This document shows positions 52,652-61,265 of a stretch of DNA of 64,000 nucleotides, in pieces. The notes below the pieces were generated by a model. It had not been told where the DNA came from. It did no database searches and saw only the letters and a list, made by a program, of their open reading frames with translations. This stretch comes from Rhodospirillales bacterium (lineage in GTDB: Bacteria; Pseudomonadota; Alphaproteobacteria; Rhodospirillales; Defluviicoccaceae). The first letter of the stretch is position 1, and each line of letters starts with the position of its first letter. The stretch spans positions 310,001 through 374,000 of the forward strand of contig JADJQT010000002.1 of NCBI GenBank assembly GCA_016712595.1. Direction: 5' to 3'. The position numbers and the translations under genes are program-made.

Positions 52652-54859
52652 ATGGCCGGGATCCCCGATTTCACCAACATTCCTCTGCAGCCCGGCAATT
52701 TGCCGCCACAGGACGGGGGGCTCGCCGCGTGGTCGAAGCGCTTCGAGGCCGAGACCGGCCGTGCGCCGTCGGCATTCGTCTGGGATACGCCGGAGCACAT
52801 TCCGGTCAAGCCGCTCTATTCCGCGGCCGACCTCGATGGGGTCGATCACCTTGATACGATGGCGGGAATCCCGCCGTATCTGCGTGGTCCCTACCCGGCG
52901 ATGTACGTGACCCAGCCGTGGACGATCCGCCAGTATGCCGGCTTTTCGACCGCTAAGGATTCAAACGCGTTCTATCGCCGCAACCTCGCGGCGGGACAAA
53001 AGGGCCTTTCCGTCGCTTTCGACCTCGCGACCCACCGCGGCTACGATTCCGATAATCCGCGCGTCGCTGGCGACGTCGGCATGGCCGGCGTGGCGATCGA
53101 TTCGATCATGGACATGCGCGTGCTGTTCGACAGCATCCCGCTCGACCAGATGACGGTATCGATGACGATGAACGGCGCGGTGCTGCCGATCCTCGCGCTC
53201 TACATCGTTGCAGCCGAAGAGCAAGGGGTGAAGCACGAGCAACTCGCCGGGACCATCCAGAACGACATTCTCAAGGAATTCATGGTCCGCAATACCTACA
53301 TCTATCCGCCAACGCCTTCGATCCGCATCATTTCCGATATCTTCGGCTTCACCTCGCAGAACATGCCGAAGTTCAACTCGATCTCGATTTCCGGCTATCA
53401 CATGCAGGAAGCGGGCGCGACGGCCGACCTCGAGATGGCGTATACGCTCGCCGACGGTGTCGAGTATGCCCGTTGCGGTCTCAAGGCCGGGCTGACCATC
53501 GATAAGTTCGCGCCGCGGCTGTCGTTCTTCTGGGCGATCGGCATGAACTTCTACATGGAAGTGGCCAAGATGCGGGCGGCGCGCCTGTTGTGGGCGAAAC
53601 TGATCAAGCAGTTCGATCCGAAGAACAACAAGTCGCTGGCACTTCGCACCCATTCGCAGACGTCGGGTTGGAGCCTGACGGCGCAGGACGTCTACAACAA
53701 CGTCGTGCGCACGTGCATCGAGGCAATGGGGGCGACGCAGGGCCATACCCAGTCGCTGCATACCAATTCGTTCGACGAGGCGCTGGCGCTGCCGACCGAT
53801 TTTTCCGCCCGCATCGCCCGCAACACCCAGCTCTTCTTGCAGCAGGAAAGCGGCACGACGCAGGTCATCGATCCCTGGGGCGGCTCCTACTACGTCGAGC
53901 GCCTCACCCGCGAACTCGCGGAAAAGGCGTGGGGCCACATCCAGGAGGTCGAGCAGTCCGGCGGCATGGCCAAGGCGATCGAGGCCGGCATTCCCAAGCT
54001 GCGCATCGAGGAAGCCGCGGCACGGACCCAGGCGCGCATCGATTCCGGCCGGCAGACGGTGGTCGGCGTCAACAAGTATTTGCTCGCCGAGAAAGAGGAC
54101 GTACCGGTCCTCAAGGTCGACAACGCGCAGGTGCGCGCCCAGCAGATCGCCCAACTCGAGCAGCTTCGCAAGGAGCGCGATCCCAGCGTCGTTGAACAGA
54201 AGCTGGCAGCCTTGACCAAGGCGGCGGATACGGGCGAGGGCAACCTTTTGGGTCTGGCCGTCGAGGCGGCGCGCGCGAAGTGCACCGTGGGCGAAATCTC
54301 GTCCGCGCTCGAGAAGGTCTATGGCCGCCACAAGGCCGAGATCAAGGCGATCTCCGGCGTCTACAGCGGCGAGGTCGGGGAGAAATCGGACGTGGTCAAG
54401 ACGGTTCATAAGATGGTCGAGACGTTCGAGGTGAATGACGGTCGCCGCCCGCGTATCCTCATCGCCAAGATGGGCCAGGATGGCCACGACCGTGGCCAGA
54501 AGGTGATCGCCTCGGCGTTCGCCGATCTCGGCTTCGATGTCGACATCGGCCCGCTGTTCCAGACACCGGCGGAAGTCGCGCGGCAGGCGGTCGAGAACGA
54601 CGTGCACGTCGTCGGCGCGAGTTCGCTGGCCGCCGGGCACCTGACCTTGGTCCCTGAGCTGAAAAAGGAGCTGAAGGCGCTGGGTCGCGAGGACATCCTC
54701 ATCGTCGTCGGCGGGGTCATCCCGCCGCAGGATTACGAGGCCCTGTACGCAGCAGGAGCCGAGGCGATCTACCCGCCGGGCACCGTGATCAGCCAGGCGG
54801 CGATCAGTTTGCTCGGTGCTCTGAACACCCGCCTTGGCTACACCAGCGAAGCCGCCTAA
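52652..54859 (+). CDS. mutB: Methylmalonyl-CoA mutase large (alpha) subunit
   Basis: 735 residues. Adenosylcobalamin-dependent catalytic subunit. The barrel carries RQYAGFSTAKDSN, TVSMTMNGAVLP, SISGYHMQEAGATADLEMAYTLADG and RTHSQTSGWSL. The C-terminal B12 domain has the base-off signature DxHxxG (Asp610, His612, Gly615 in GQDGHDRG). The ATG at 52652 is preferred; a TTG two codons earlier overlaps the mutA stop. A strong hairpin follows. Together with meaB, it points to propionate or odd-chain metabolism, or to the ethylmalonyl-CoA route, none of whose other genes are here. Confidence 0.98.
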   Translation: MAGIPDFTNIPLQPGNLPPQDGGLAAWSKRFEAETGRAPSAFVWDTPEHIPVKPLYSAADLDGVDHLDTMAGIPPYLRGPYPAMYVTQPWTIRQYAGFSTAKDSNAFYRRNLAAGQKGLSVAFDLATHRGYDSDNPRVAGDVGMAGVAIDSIMDMRVLFDSIPLDQMTVSMTMNGAVLPILALYIVAAEEQGVKHEQLAGTIQNDILKEFMVRNTYIYPPTPSIRIISDIFGFTSQNMPKFNSISISGYHMQEAGATADLEMAYTLADGVEYARCGLKAGLTIDKFAPRLSFFWAIGMNFYMEVAKMRAARLLWAKLIKQFDPKNNKSLALRTHSQTSGWSLTAQDVYNNVVRTCIEAMGATQGHTQSLHTNSFDEALALPTDFSARIARNTQLFLQQESGTTQVIDPWGGSYYVERLTRELAEKAWGHIQEVEQSGGMAKAIEAGIPKLRIEEAAARTQARIDSGRQTVVGVNKYLLAEKEDVPVLKVDNAQVRAQQIAQLEQLRKERDPSVVEQKLAALTKAADTGEGNLLGLAVEAARAKCTVGEISSALEKVYGRHKAEIKAISGVYSGEVGEKSDVVKTVHKMVETFEVNDGRRPRILIAKMGQDGHDRGQKVIASAFADLGFDVDIGPLFQTPAEVARQAVENDVHVVGASSLAAGHLTLVPELKKELKALGREDILIVVGGVIPPQDYEALYAAGAEAIYPPGTVISQAAISLLGALNTRLGYTSEAA

Positions 54860-54876
54860 GGCCTACACCGATCGGT

Positions 54877-54906
54877 GGCGGCGGCGGAAGTTCTTCCGCC
54901 GCCGCC
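54877..54906 (+). terminator. GC-rich hairpin after mutB
   Basis: Thirteen-bp perfect stem (54877-54889 with 54894-54906), loop gttc, 17 bases after the mutB stop. It is followed by ttcgttctg, a weak T-tract, so termination may be partial. It separates mutB from meaB. Confidence 0.65.
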
Positions 54907-55014
54907 TTCGTTCTGAGCGGTCCGCGTGTGCTCCCGCGATGCGGGCTGGAGGCGGACGCTTTTAAGTCCCCGGCGATCACGTCCGGGGTTCGCAGCCGAC
55001 AAGGACCGTGCCAG

Positions 55015-56073
55015 GTGCAGCCGTTTTTCGCCGTTACCGAGGAGCCGGGAGCGGTATCCGTTCCGAAGCCTCCCGCTGCCGTTCCCTCCCGCGCCCGTCC
55101 AAGCGTCGATGACATGGTCGCGGGGGTGCTGGCGGGCGACCGGGCGATGCTCGGCCGCGCGATCACCTTCATCGAAAGCCGGAACCCCAACCATCAACGT
55201 CTGGCGGCCGAGATCAGCCTGAGGTTGCTGCCTCATTCGGGCAACGCCTTTCGGATTGGTATCACCGGCGTTCCGGGCGTCGGCAAGAGTACCTTCGTCG
55301 AGGCGTTCGGCTGTAACCTGTGTCGCGAGGGGCGCAAGGTCGCCGTTCTTGCCGTCGATCCGACGAGCCCGCTGAGCGGTGGCAGCATACTCGGCGACAA
55401 AACGCGCATGGCCAATCTCAGCGTCGAGGACAACGCGTTCATTCGGCCCTCGCCATCGGGCGGCACCCTGGGCGGGGTTACCCGCACGACCCGGCAGACG
55501 ATGGTGGTCTGCGAGGCCGCCGGCTTCGACGTCATCCTGATCGAGACGGTCGGCGCCGGTCAGTCCGAGGTCGCCGTCGCCGATATGACCGATTTCTTTC
55601 TGGTCCTGATGCTGCCGGGCGCCGGCGACGAATTGCAGGGGATCAAGAAGGGCGTGCTTGAGATCGCCGATATGATCGTCGTCAACAAGGCGGACGCCGA
55701 CAATGAAATCAAGGCGAAACAGGCGGTCATCCACTACCGGAACGCGCTGCACATCATGCAGCAGCGCAGTCCCAACTGGCTGCCGCCGGTGACGATGTGC
55801 AGCGCGCTGAAAAATATCGGGCTGGACGACGTCTGGGCCAAGCTACAGCTTTACCGGGAAAAGCTCACCATCAGCGGGGAGTTTCGTGAAAAGCGGCAGA
55901 GCCAGCGGTGGAAGGCGATGTGGAGCATGCTCCAGGACCGGCTGATGAACGACGTCAAGACGCACCCGAAGGTCATCGAGGCGCTTCCCCGTATCCACGC
56001 GGAACTTCACAACGAAAAACTGACCGTCACCCTCGCAATGGAGCAGATCCTGCGTCTGGCGCGCGACGCCTGA
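55015..56073 (+). CDS. meaB: MeaB-family GTPase, methylmalonyl-CoA mutase chaperone
   Basis: 352 residues with the GTG start used. G3E-type GTPase that protects methylmalonyl-CoA mutase and gates cofactor loading. Walker A is GVPGVGKST; the switch and base motifs follow: VDPTSPLSGGSILGDKTRM, FDVILIETVGAGQSE and VVNKADAD. The C-terminal helical end is typical. The start is uncertain: a GTG at 54928 (381 residues) and an ATG at 55111 also exist. Following mutAB on the same strand fits the usual gene pairing. Confidence 0.92.
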   Translation: MQPFFAVTEEPGAVSVPKPPAAVPSRARPSVDDMVAGVLAGDRAMLGRAITFIESRNPNHQRLAAEISLRLLPHSGNAFRIGITGVPGVGKSTFVEAFGCNLCREGRKVAVLAVDPTSPLSGGSILGDKTRMANLSVEDNAFIRPSPSGGTLGGVTRTTRQTMVVCEAAGFDVILIETVGAGQSEVAVADMTDFFLVLMLPGAGDELQGIKKGVLEIADMIVVNKADADNEIKAKQAVIHYRNALHIMQQRSPNWLPPVTMCSALKNIGLDDVWAKLQLYREKLTISGEFREKRQSQRWKAMWSMLQDRLMNDVKTHPKVIEALPRIHAELHNEKLTVTLAMEQILRLARDA

Positions 56074-56218
56074 TCCAATCGGACCCGGCCCTGTCGCCGG
56101 GCGCCGGCAGGGGGGTCACAAGTCTCTTTCGCCGGAAAAACCGCGGTGCGCTTGGAATGCGGCGGCACACTTACGGCGCGCGAGGAGGAGTTCCGACGCG
56201 CCTGCCATCCACCGGTCC

Positions 56219-56800
56219 CTATGGCTGGCGGTCACCGTTGATTTGCTGGTGTTCGGAATGCCAGCGCAAGATGCTCTTGCGAAGGCTCTCGAAGCGCTGT
56301 CCGACATGCTCGCCGAACAAGGGGTCGTCGGGCGTCGTCATCTGCGCTTCCAGGTCTTCCCAATCAGCGGCGGAGAGCTTTTCCAGCGCTGTCGGAAAGA
56401 ACTCCGTCTCCTCCATTTGCATGTGGGCTTCCTGCAGGTCGATGAAGCTTCGCGCCCAACGGACGAACGCCTCGCGCGGGACGTGCGCTTCTTCGAGGAC
56501 GGCGCTCAGTCCAGCCGACAACTCACGCGTTCGCGCGCCGAGGCTCTCGTGCTCGCTCCGCAGGTCGCCGATGCGCTTGGTGTCGTCCGGCGCCCGCTCC
56601 GCCAGCTTGCCGAACACGATATCTTCCTTGGGATGATGGTAGAGATCGGGGAAACTCAGAAAGTAGTCGACAACGCTACGAATGACGTCGTAATCGGGCG
56701 TACGCCCAGCCTCAAACTCGCTTATCTGCCACTCGAGAGTCTTGATCAGTGCCGCCATGTTGGCATGTTCCCGTCGCAACACCCGCATCACTTCCGTCAT
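56219..56800 (-). CDS. Hemerythrin HHE-domain protein
   Basis: 193 residues, helical. Family role: binds a di-iron centre for oxygen, nitric oxide or iron handling. Candidate ligands are His in RREHANM, HH in LYHHPKEDIVF with the Glu, His in RSEHESL, and HMQMEETEFFP with His and Glu. The ATG at 56800 follows an AGGGCAGG site; 56815 is an alternative. Converges with meaB and diverges from hpnN. Confidence 0.88.
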   Translation of the reverse strand: MTEVMRVLRREHANMAALIKTLEWQISEFEAGRTPDYDVIRSVVDYFLSFPDLYHHPKEDIVFGKLAERAPDDTKRIGDLRSEHESLGARTRELSAGLSAVLEEAHVPREAFVRWARSFIDLQEAHMQMEETEFFPTALEKLSAADWEDLEAQMTTPDDPLFGEHVGQRFESLRKSILRWHSEHQQINGDRQP

Positions 56801-57031
56801 GAAACCTGCCCTCATTGAAGCATCGCCACCGTTCCCGCGGATGGCAACGGATGCGCTAACGTCTCTTCCGCCTAGCATACGTCGGGCGAGGACGCCACGC
56901 CTTTTGCCGCGTGCCTGCTTTGCACGAACGCCGTATTGCACGCCGTCTGTGGGCTTCATCTGCGGTCCGCGGCGGTGATTGTGCGATCACGCCGGAGCGA
57001 AAAGCCGTGGTCGCGCGCCAATGTCTTGTTT

Positions 57032-59656
57032 GTGCGATGGCTCGTCGCCTGGGTTCGTTTTTGCTGCCAGAACCGGGTCGCGGTTGTCGCCTTTGCGATC
57101 GTCACGGCCGTGTTCTCCGCCTACTGGGCAGCAACAAACGTCAGCATCAACACCTCGACGACCGACATGCTGGCGGACGATCTGCCCTTTCAGCAGCAGT
57201 TCGTCGCGCTGGATAAGGCTTTCCCGCAGGACTACCGGACGATTGTCGTCGTTGTCGACGGGACGACGCCAGAGCAGACGAACGATGCGGCAGCCCGCCT
57301 CGCCGACCGGCTTCGCCAACATCCCGATCTCATTCGCAGCGTCTTCTATCCACAAGGTGATCCGTTCTTCCAACGCAATGGCCTGTTGTTTCTCAACGTC
57401 GATGAACTCCAGAACCTTGGAAGTGCGCTCGCGGGCGCTCAGCCGCTCCTCTCCGCCCTGGCGGCCGATCCGAGCCTGCGCGGGTTGTCTTCGGTCCTTA
57501 CCCTGGCACTCGACAACATCGAGCAGGCGGGAGGGGGCGGCGGTCTTCCGCAGGAATTCGAAACGGCATTGAACGCGATCGCCGGAGCGATCGACGGCAC
57601 AGGCACCGGCACAGTGGAGCCATTCTCCTGGCAAGGAGCCGTCGGTGGCGGTGGTGATGCGCCACTCGCCACGCGGCGCCAACTCCTCCTGCTCGAGCCT
57701 GTGTTCGATTTTTCCTCTCTGCAGCCGGCCGCGCGCGCGGTCGATCTGATCCGCACGACGGTCCGCGACTTGGGCCTTGGCCCGGAGACCGGCGTGAACG
57801 TTCGCCTGACCGGTGAGCCGGTGCTCGTCGAAGAAGAACTCGGAACGGTCGAGGCAAGTGTCGGCATCGCCAATGTCCTATCGCTGATTGTCGTCGTCAG
57901 CGTGCTCGTCGTTGGCATGCGATCCCGGCGACTGGTCGAGGCGACGACGTTCTCACTGCTGGTCGGGCTCGCCTGGACGGCGTGTTTCGCGGTTGTCGCG
58001 GTCGGCGAGCTCAACTTGATCTCGGTGGCGTTCGCCGTCCTGTTTATCGGCTTTGGCGTCGATTTCGGCATCCACTTCTGCTTGCGCGCCAAGGAGTATC
58101 TCGATGTCGGGATCGCGCGCGGCCTTGCGCTCGAGGAAGCAGCCGTCGGTGTCGCCCCGGGCCTGACCTTGACGACGATCTCCGCATCCATCGGCTTCCT
58201 GTCGTTTTTACCGACGGCCTATCAGGGGCTGGTGGAACTCGGCATCATCTCGTCGGCGGGAATGGTCGTCGCCCTTCTCACCACCCTCAGCGTCCTTCCC
58301 GCATACTTGGCCCTGCGCGCTCCCCAAGGAGCACCTGGTCCGGCGGCCCGCCGCAACGGCGAGGCGATCGAGCGAACCCTTCAGCGTCGTGCCCGTCCCG
58401 TCCTTTATATCGCCCTGGGACTCGCGATCGTCTCAGCCATCGCCGTGCCATTCGCGCGGTTCGATGACTCCCCGCTGAATTTGCGCGATCCCCACGGCGC
58501 GGCGATGCGCACGCTGAACGATCTGCTGAAGGACAAGCAGTTCGATCCGTTCCGCGCGGCGGTGATGGCCAAGGACGCAAACGAGGCGGAGGAGATCGCA
58601 GCACGGCTGCGGCGTCTGCCCGAGGTGCGGCGCGTCGAGACGGCGAACGATCTCGTTCCGGCTCAGCAGGACGAGAAGCTGGCGATGCTGGGCGATCTCG
58701 CCTTGATGCTGGCGCCGGTTCTGGAGCCTTCCGGGCAGCCTGAGCCCGTGGGGGCGCAGGAGACGCGCGCGGCGCTGGCGCGATTGCAGGCGGCCGCCTC
58801 GGCGCGCGCGGAGCAAAGCGCCGGCGCGCGGCGGCTTGCCGACGCCCTTGCCCACTTCGATCCCAGCGAGGCCAATCTCGCTGCGCTGCAGACGGCGCTC
58901 CTCGCCAATTTTCCACAATTGATTTCCGAACTTCGCGAGAGCCTTGAAGCCCAACCCGTCAAGCTTGCCGATATTCCGAAGCCCCTGTTGGCGCGTCGAC
59001 AGACAGACGACGGGCGAATTCTCGTCGAGGCATTTCCAGCTGAGGATCTGCGCGACGAGACCAATCGACGGCGCTTCGCTACCGCGGTCCAATCTGCGGT
59101 TCCGCAGGCGAGCGGCGAGGCCATTGCCGTGACCGAGGCCGGACGAGCGGTCGTCCGCTCCTTCTTCGAGTCCGGTGCAGTGACCTTTGCCTTGATCGGC
59201 CTGCTGTTGCTCGTCGTGCTGCGCAGCCTCAGGGACTCCCTGATCGTGATGGCGCCACTGGTCCTTGCCGGCCTGCTCACCGTCGCTACGACAGTGGCGA
59301 TCGACGTGCCGTTCAATTTCGCCAACGTCATCGTGCTGCCGTTGCTGTTCGGCCTCGGAGTCTCCAGCGGCATCAATATGGTGGTTCGCGGGCGTCAGCA
59401 GGCTGGGCGTTCGTTGCTGGCGACGTCGACGCCACGCGCCGTGCTGTTCAGCGCGCTGACGACAATCAGCGCCTTCGGCGCGCTGGCGATCTCGCCGCAC
59501 CCTGGCATGGCGAGCATGGGGCTCTTGCTGGGCGTCGCCTTGACTTATTCGACGGTTTGCACGCTGACGGTTCTTCCGGCGCTCCGCGTCGTCTTCTCCT
59601 CGGCGGAGGCGCCCGGCGCGCGGCGATCACCCCGGCGGCCGGTAGGCGGGCGGTGA
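57032..59656 (+). CDS. hpnN: Hopanoid-associated RND transporter HpnN
   Basis: 874 residues, about 12 membrane helices in two MMPL-like halves with large periplasmic loops after helices 1 and 7. HpnN moves hopanoids to the outer membrane in relatives. Seen: NTSTTDMLADDLPFQQQF, LFIGFGVDFGIHFCLRAKEYLD, RFDDSPLNLRDPHGAAM and LLFGLGVSSGINMVVRGRQQ, all typical. The start is uncertain: GTG 57032, TTG 57026 and TTG 56936 are all possible and none has a clear ribosome site. No other hpn gene is in the window. Confidence 0.88.
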   Translation: MRWLVAWVRFCCQNRVAVVAFAIVTAVFSAYWAATNVSINTSTTDMLADDLPFQQQFVALDKAFPQDYRTIVVVVDGTTPEQTNDAAARLADRLRQHPDLIRSVFYPQGDPFFQRNGLLFLNVDELQNLGSALAGAQPLLSALAADPSLRGLSSVLTLALDNIEQAGGGGGLPQEFETALNAIAGAIDGTGTGTVEPFSWQGAVGGGGDAPLATRRQLLLLEPVFDFSSLQPAARAVDLIRTTVRDLGLGPETGVNVRLTGEPVLVEEELGTVEASVGIANVLSLIVVVSVLVVGMRSRRLVEATTFSLLVGLAWTACFAVVAVGELNLISVAFAVLFIGFGVDFGIHFCLRAKEYLDVGIARGLALEEAAVGVAPGLTLTTISASIGFLSFLPTAYQGLVELGIISSAGMVVALLTTLSVLPAYLALRAPQGAPGPAARRNGEAIERTLQRRARPVLYIALGLAIVSAIAVPFARFDDSPLNLRDPHGAAMRTLNDLLKDKQFDPFRAAVMAKDANEAEEIAARLRRLPEVRRVETANDLVPAQQDEKLAMLGDLALMLAPVLEPSGQPEPVGAQETRAALARLQAAASARAEQSAGARRLADALAHFDPSEANLAALQTALLANFPQLISELRESLEAQPVKLADIPKPLLARRQTDDGRILVEAFPAEDLRDETNRRRFATAVQSAVPQASGEAIAVTEAGRAVVRSFFESGAVTFALIGLLLLVVLRSLRDSLIVMAPLVLAGLLTVATTVAIDVPFNFANVIVLPLLFGLGVSSGINMVVRGRQQAGRSLLATSTPRAVLFSALTTISAFGALAISPHPGMASMGLLLGVALTYSTVCTLTVLPALRVVFSSAEAPGARRSPRRPVGGR

Positions 59657-60060
59657 ACGCAAGCGGCGGTTATCCCGGCAGCGAAGAGATCAACGCCGGC
59701 GCGCGGCCGATTGCCGTCACCATCTTCGTCCTCGGGTTCGTCACCGCCGCCGTTTTGCTTCTGTTGCCCGGGAACGACCTGCCGACCACGAACGTCTGGG
59801 ACAAGCTTGAACATGGGCTTGTCTTCGCCTTTTTGATGACCATCGGTTGCGTCGCGTTCCCCAGCATCCGCGGCGTTCGCCGCGTCGCGATCACGCTGAT
59901 CGCGCTCGGCACGATCTGTGAGGTGCTGCAGTTGGTTATTCCGGGCCGGAGTGCAACGGCGGCGGACGCTGTCGCCAACGTCATCGGCATCGCCGCTGCG
60001 ATCATCGGTGCTTGGGCTCTGCGTTGCCGATCCAGACGGCGTGTCCACGCTCGAGGCTGA
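59653..60060 (+). CDS. VanZ-like small membrane protein
   Basis: 135 residues, four membrane helices. The motif DKLEHGLVFAFLMTIGCVAFP and CEVLQLVIPGRSATAADAVANVIG match VanZ-like proteins, where a conserved Asp/Lys-x-x-His appears. The GTG start overlaps the hpnN stop (GTGA). The link to hopanoid export is positional only; function is unknown. Confidence 0.82.
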   Translation: MNASGGYPGSEEINAGARPIAVTIFVLGFVTAAVLLLLPGNDLPTTNVWDKLEHGLVFAFLMTIGCVAFPSIRGVRRVAITLIALGTICEVLQLVIPGRSATAADAVANVIGIAAAIIGAWALRCRSRRRVHARG

Positions 60061-60182
60061 GAGAGCGACAATCAGCGGCAGTCAAGCGTGAAATCGGCCC
60101 CGCCGCTGCGAGCGGGGCCGGACGGGTCTGTGTGCTCGCGCCCGCGCCGCGTGTACGGCGGCGCGAGCGCATCCGAACGCCG

Positions 60183-60374
60183 TTAGGCAGCGTCCCGGGC
60201 GATTCCCCCGCGGATGAGCTTTTCGACGCTCTTCCAGTATGCGAAACCGCCGACGTCAAGATTGGTGAAGTGTTCGTCGGCGTGATCCGCAGCGAGCCCG
60301 GCCGAATACGGACCATGGTCCTGGACGAGTTCGTGCGCGGTCCTAAGCGTACCACCATGCGCTCTATGGGTCAT
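60183..60374 (-). CDS. Small conserved-looking hypothetical protein (63 residues)
   Basis: Starts MTHRAHGGTLRTAHELVQDHG and ends SVEKLIRGGIARDAA. GGAGG lies six bases before the ATG, which is better than for many neighbours. The frame can extend upstream to 60551, but only the part after this ATG has even composition. Soluble, mixed helix prediction; no known domain recognised. Stands alone between the VanZ-like gene (convergent) and the non-coding tract. Confidence 0.55.
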   Translation of the reverse strand: MTHRAHGGTLRTAHELVQDHGPYSAGLAADHADEHFTNLDVGGFAYWKSVEKLIRGGIARDAA

Positions 60375-60662
60375 CTTAACCTCCGTGTCGATAGCATGCC
60401 CGATCAGGGTTCGAGTGCAGTGCTTGCCGCGCTCGGCTTCACGACGCGGGCGTCCTGGGCATTCGGCCATGAGGCGTTCAGCGTTCAGGCATCCAGTCGT
60501 GGCTGCGCGTTTATTGACCACTCGGCCGCGTGCCCGCGACCAGCGGCTCATCGGGTTCGGCGTCAGAAGCTCCAGCGGTCGTGCGGCGAAAGGATCGGCT
60601 GGTCGAACATGTCGTCCGACCCATTGCCCTTGACGTTGTTTGACCTGAGCGTCGGACGCTGA

Positions 60663-61265
60663 CCCAATTCGCGAGTCATGAACGAATCAGGGACCACCGC
60701 GAAAAATACGGGATCGACAGTTTCTCGCTCGATGCTGTAGATAAGGTTTGCCAAGTTAAAAAACTCCACAGGTTTCACGTTGGGATACGGAGCGGGACGG
60801 GGTGCTGCCACACCCCGCCCTACGCCAGCCCATCTGGCCATAGCGGCCTTCGAAGTCAACTGGGGTTCTTTGCGCAAGCAAATTCGCTCGCCAGCGCAAG
60901 CCATCTCGTATGGATATTGCGAAAAGCAACAAATCGTATTTGCTTCAGAGGCTTGCCGCCAATTTCGTGGAGATGCGGCGCGCGGCGCCACGGCAATGCA
61001 CAATGGCGTTTCGATGCGGGGGGCTGTTTCAAACGTGCAACATATTCGACGACCGCCGAGACCTCTCGGCGCGTGAGTCCACAGGGCGATCCGCGTTCAC
61101 TCCGCCGCGATCGATTGCTATTGCGTTGATTTTCGCGCCAACGTCGACCCATGTTACCATCTGAAGTAGTATTATTAGCTTTCAATCGCGATGGCGCAGT
61201 TCGGGTCGGCGATACCGAGGTGACACGTCATCCACGAGGCGGGAACGGCGGGATTGGAGGGTGCC
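60663..61265. other. Poorly coding tract upstream of gabD
   Basis: About 600 bases without a convincing gene. Base composition is visibly less GC-rich than on either side. Overlapping short frames on both strands lack domains and ribosome sites. It could be the remnant of a lost gene or mobile element, or contain a long regulatory leader. It includes the hairpin at 60798-60817. Confidence 0.5.
60798..60817. repeat. Hairpin in the low-coding tract
   Basis: cggggtg, six-base loop, caccccg: seven perfect pairs, extended by two or three more outside one mismatch. Resembles a dispersed palindromic element. No T-run adjoins. Confidence 0.5.

Noticed and set aside
52961..54640. A 559-codon minus-strand frame
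   Set aside because: Antisense of mutB, which is complete and strongly conserved.
60012..60662. A 216-codon plus-strand frame after the VanZ-like gene
   Set aside because: It overlaps the end of the VanZ-like gene and the well-initiated 63-residue gene on the other strand, and shows no domain.
60563..61003. A 146-codon minus-strand frame in the low-coding tract
   Set aside because: No ribosome site, no recognised domain and uneven composition; kept only as a possible remnant.
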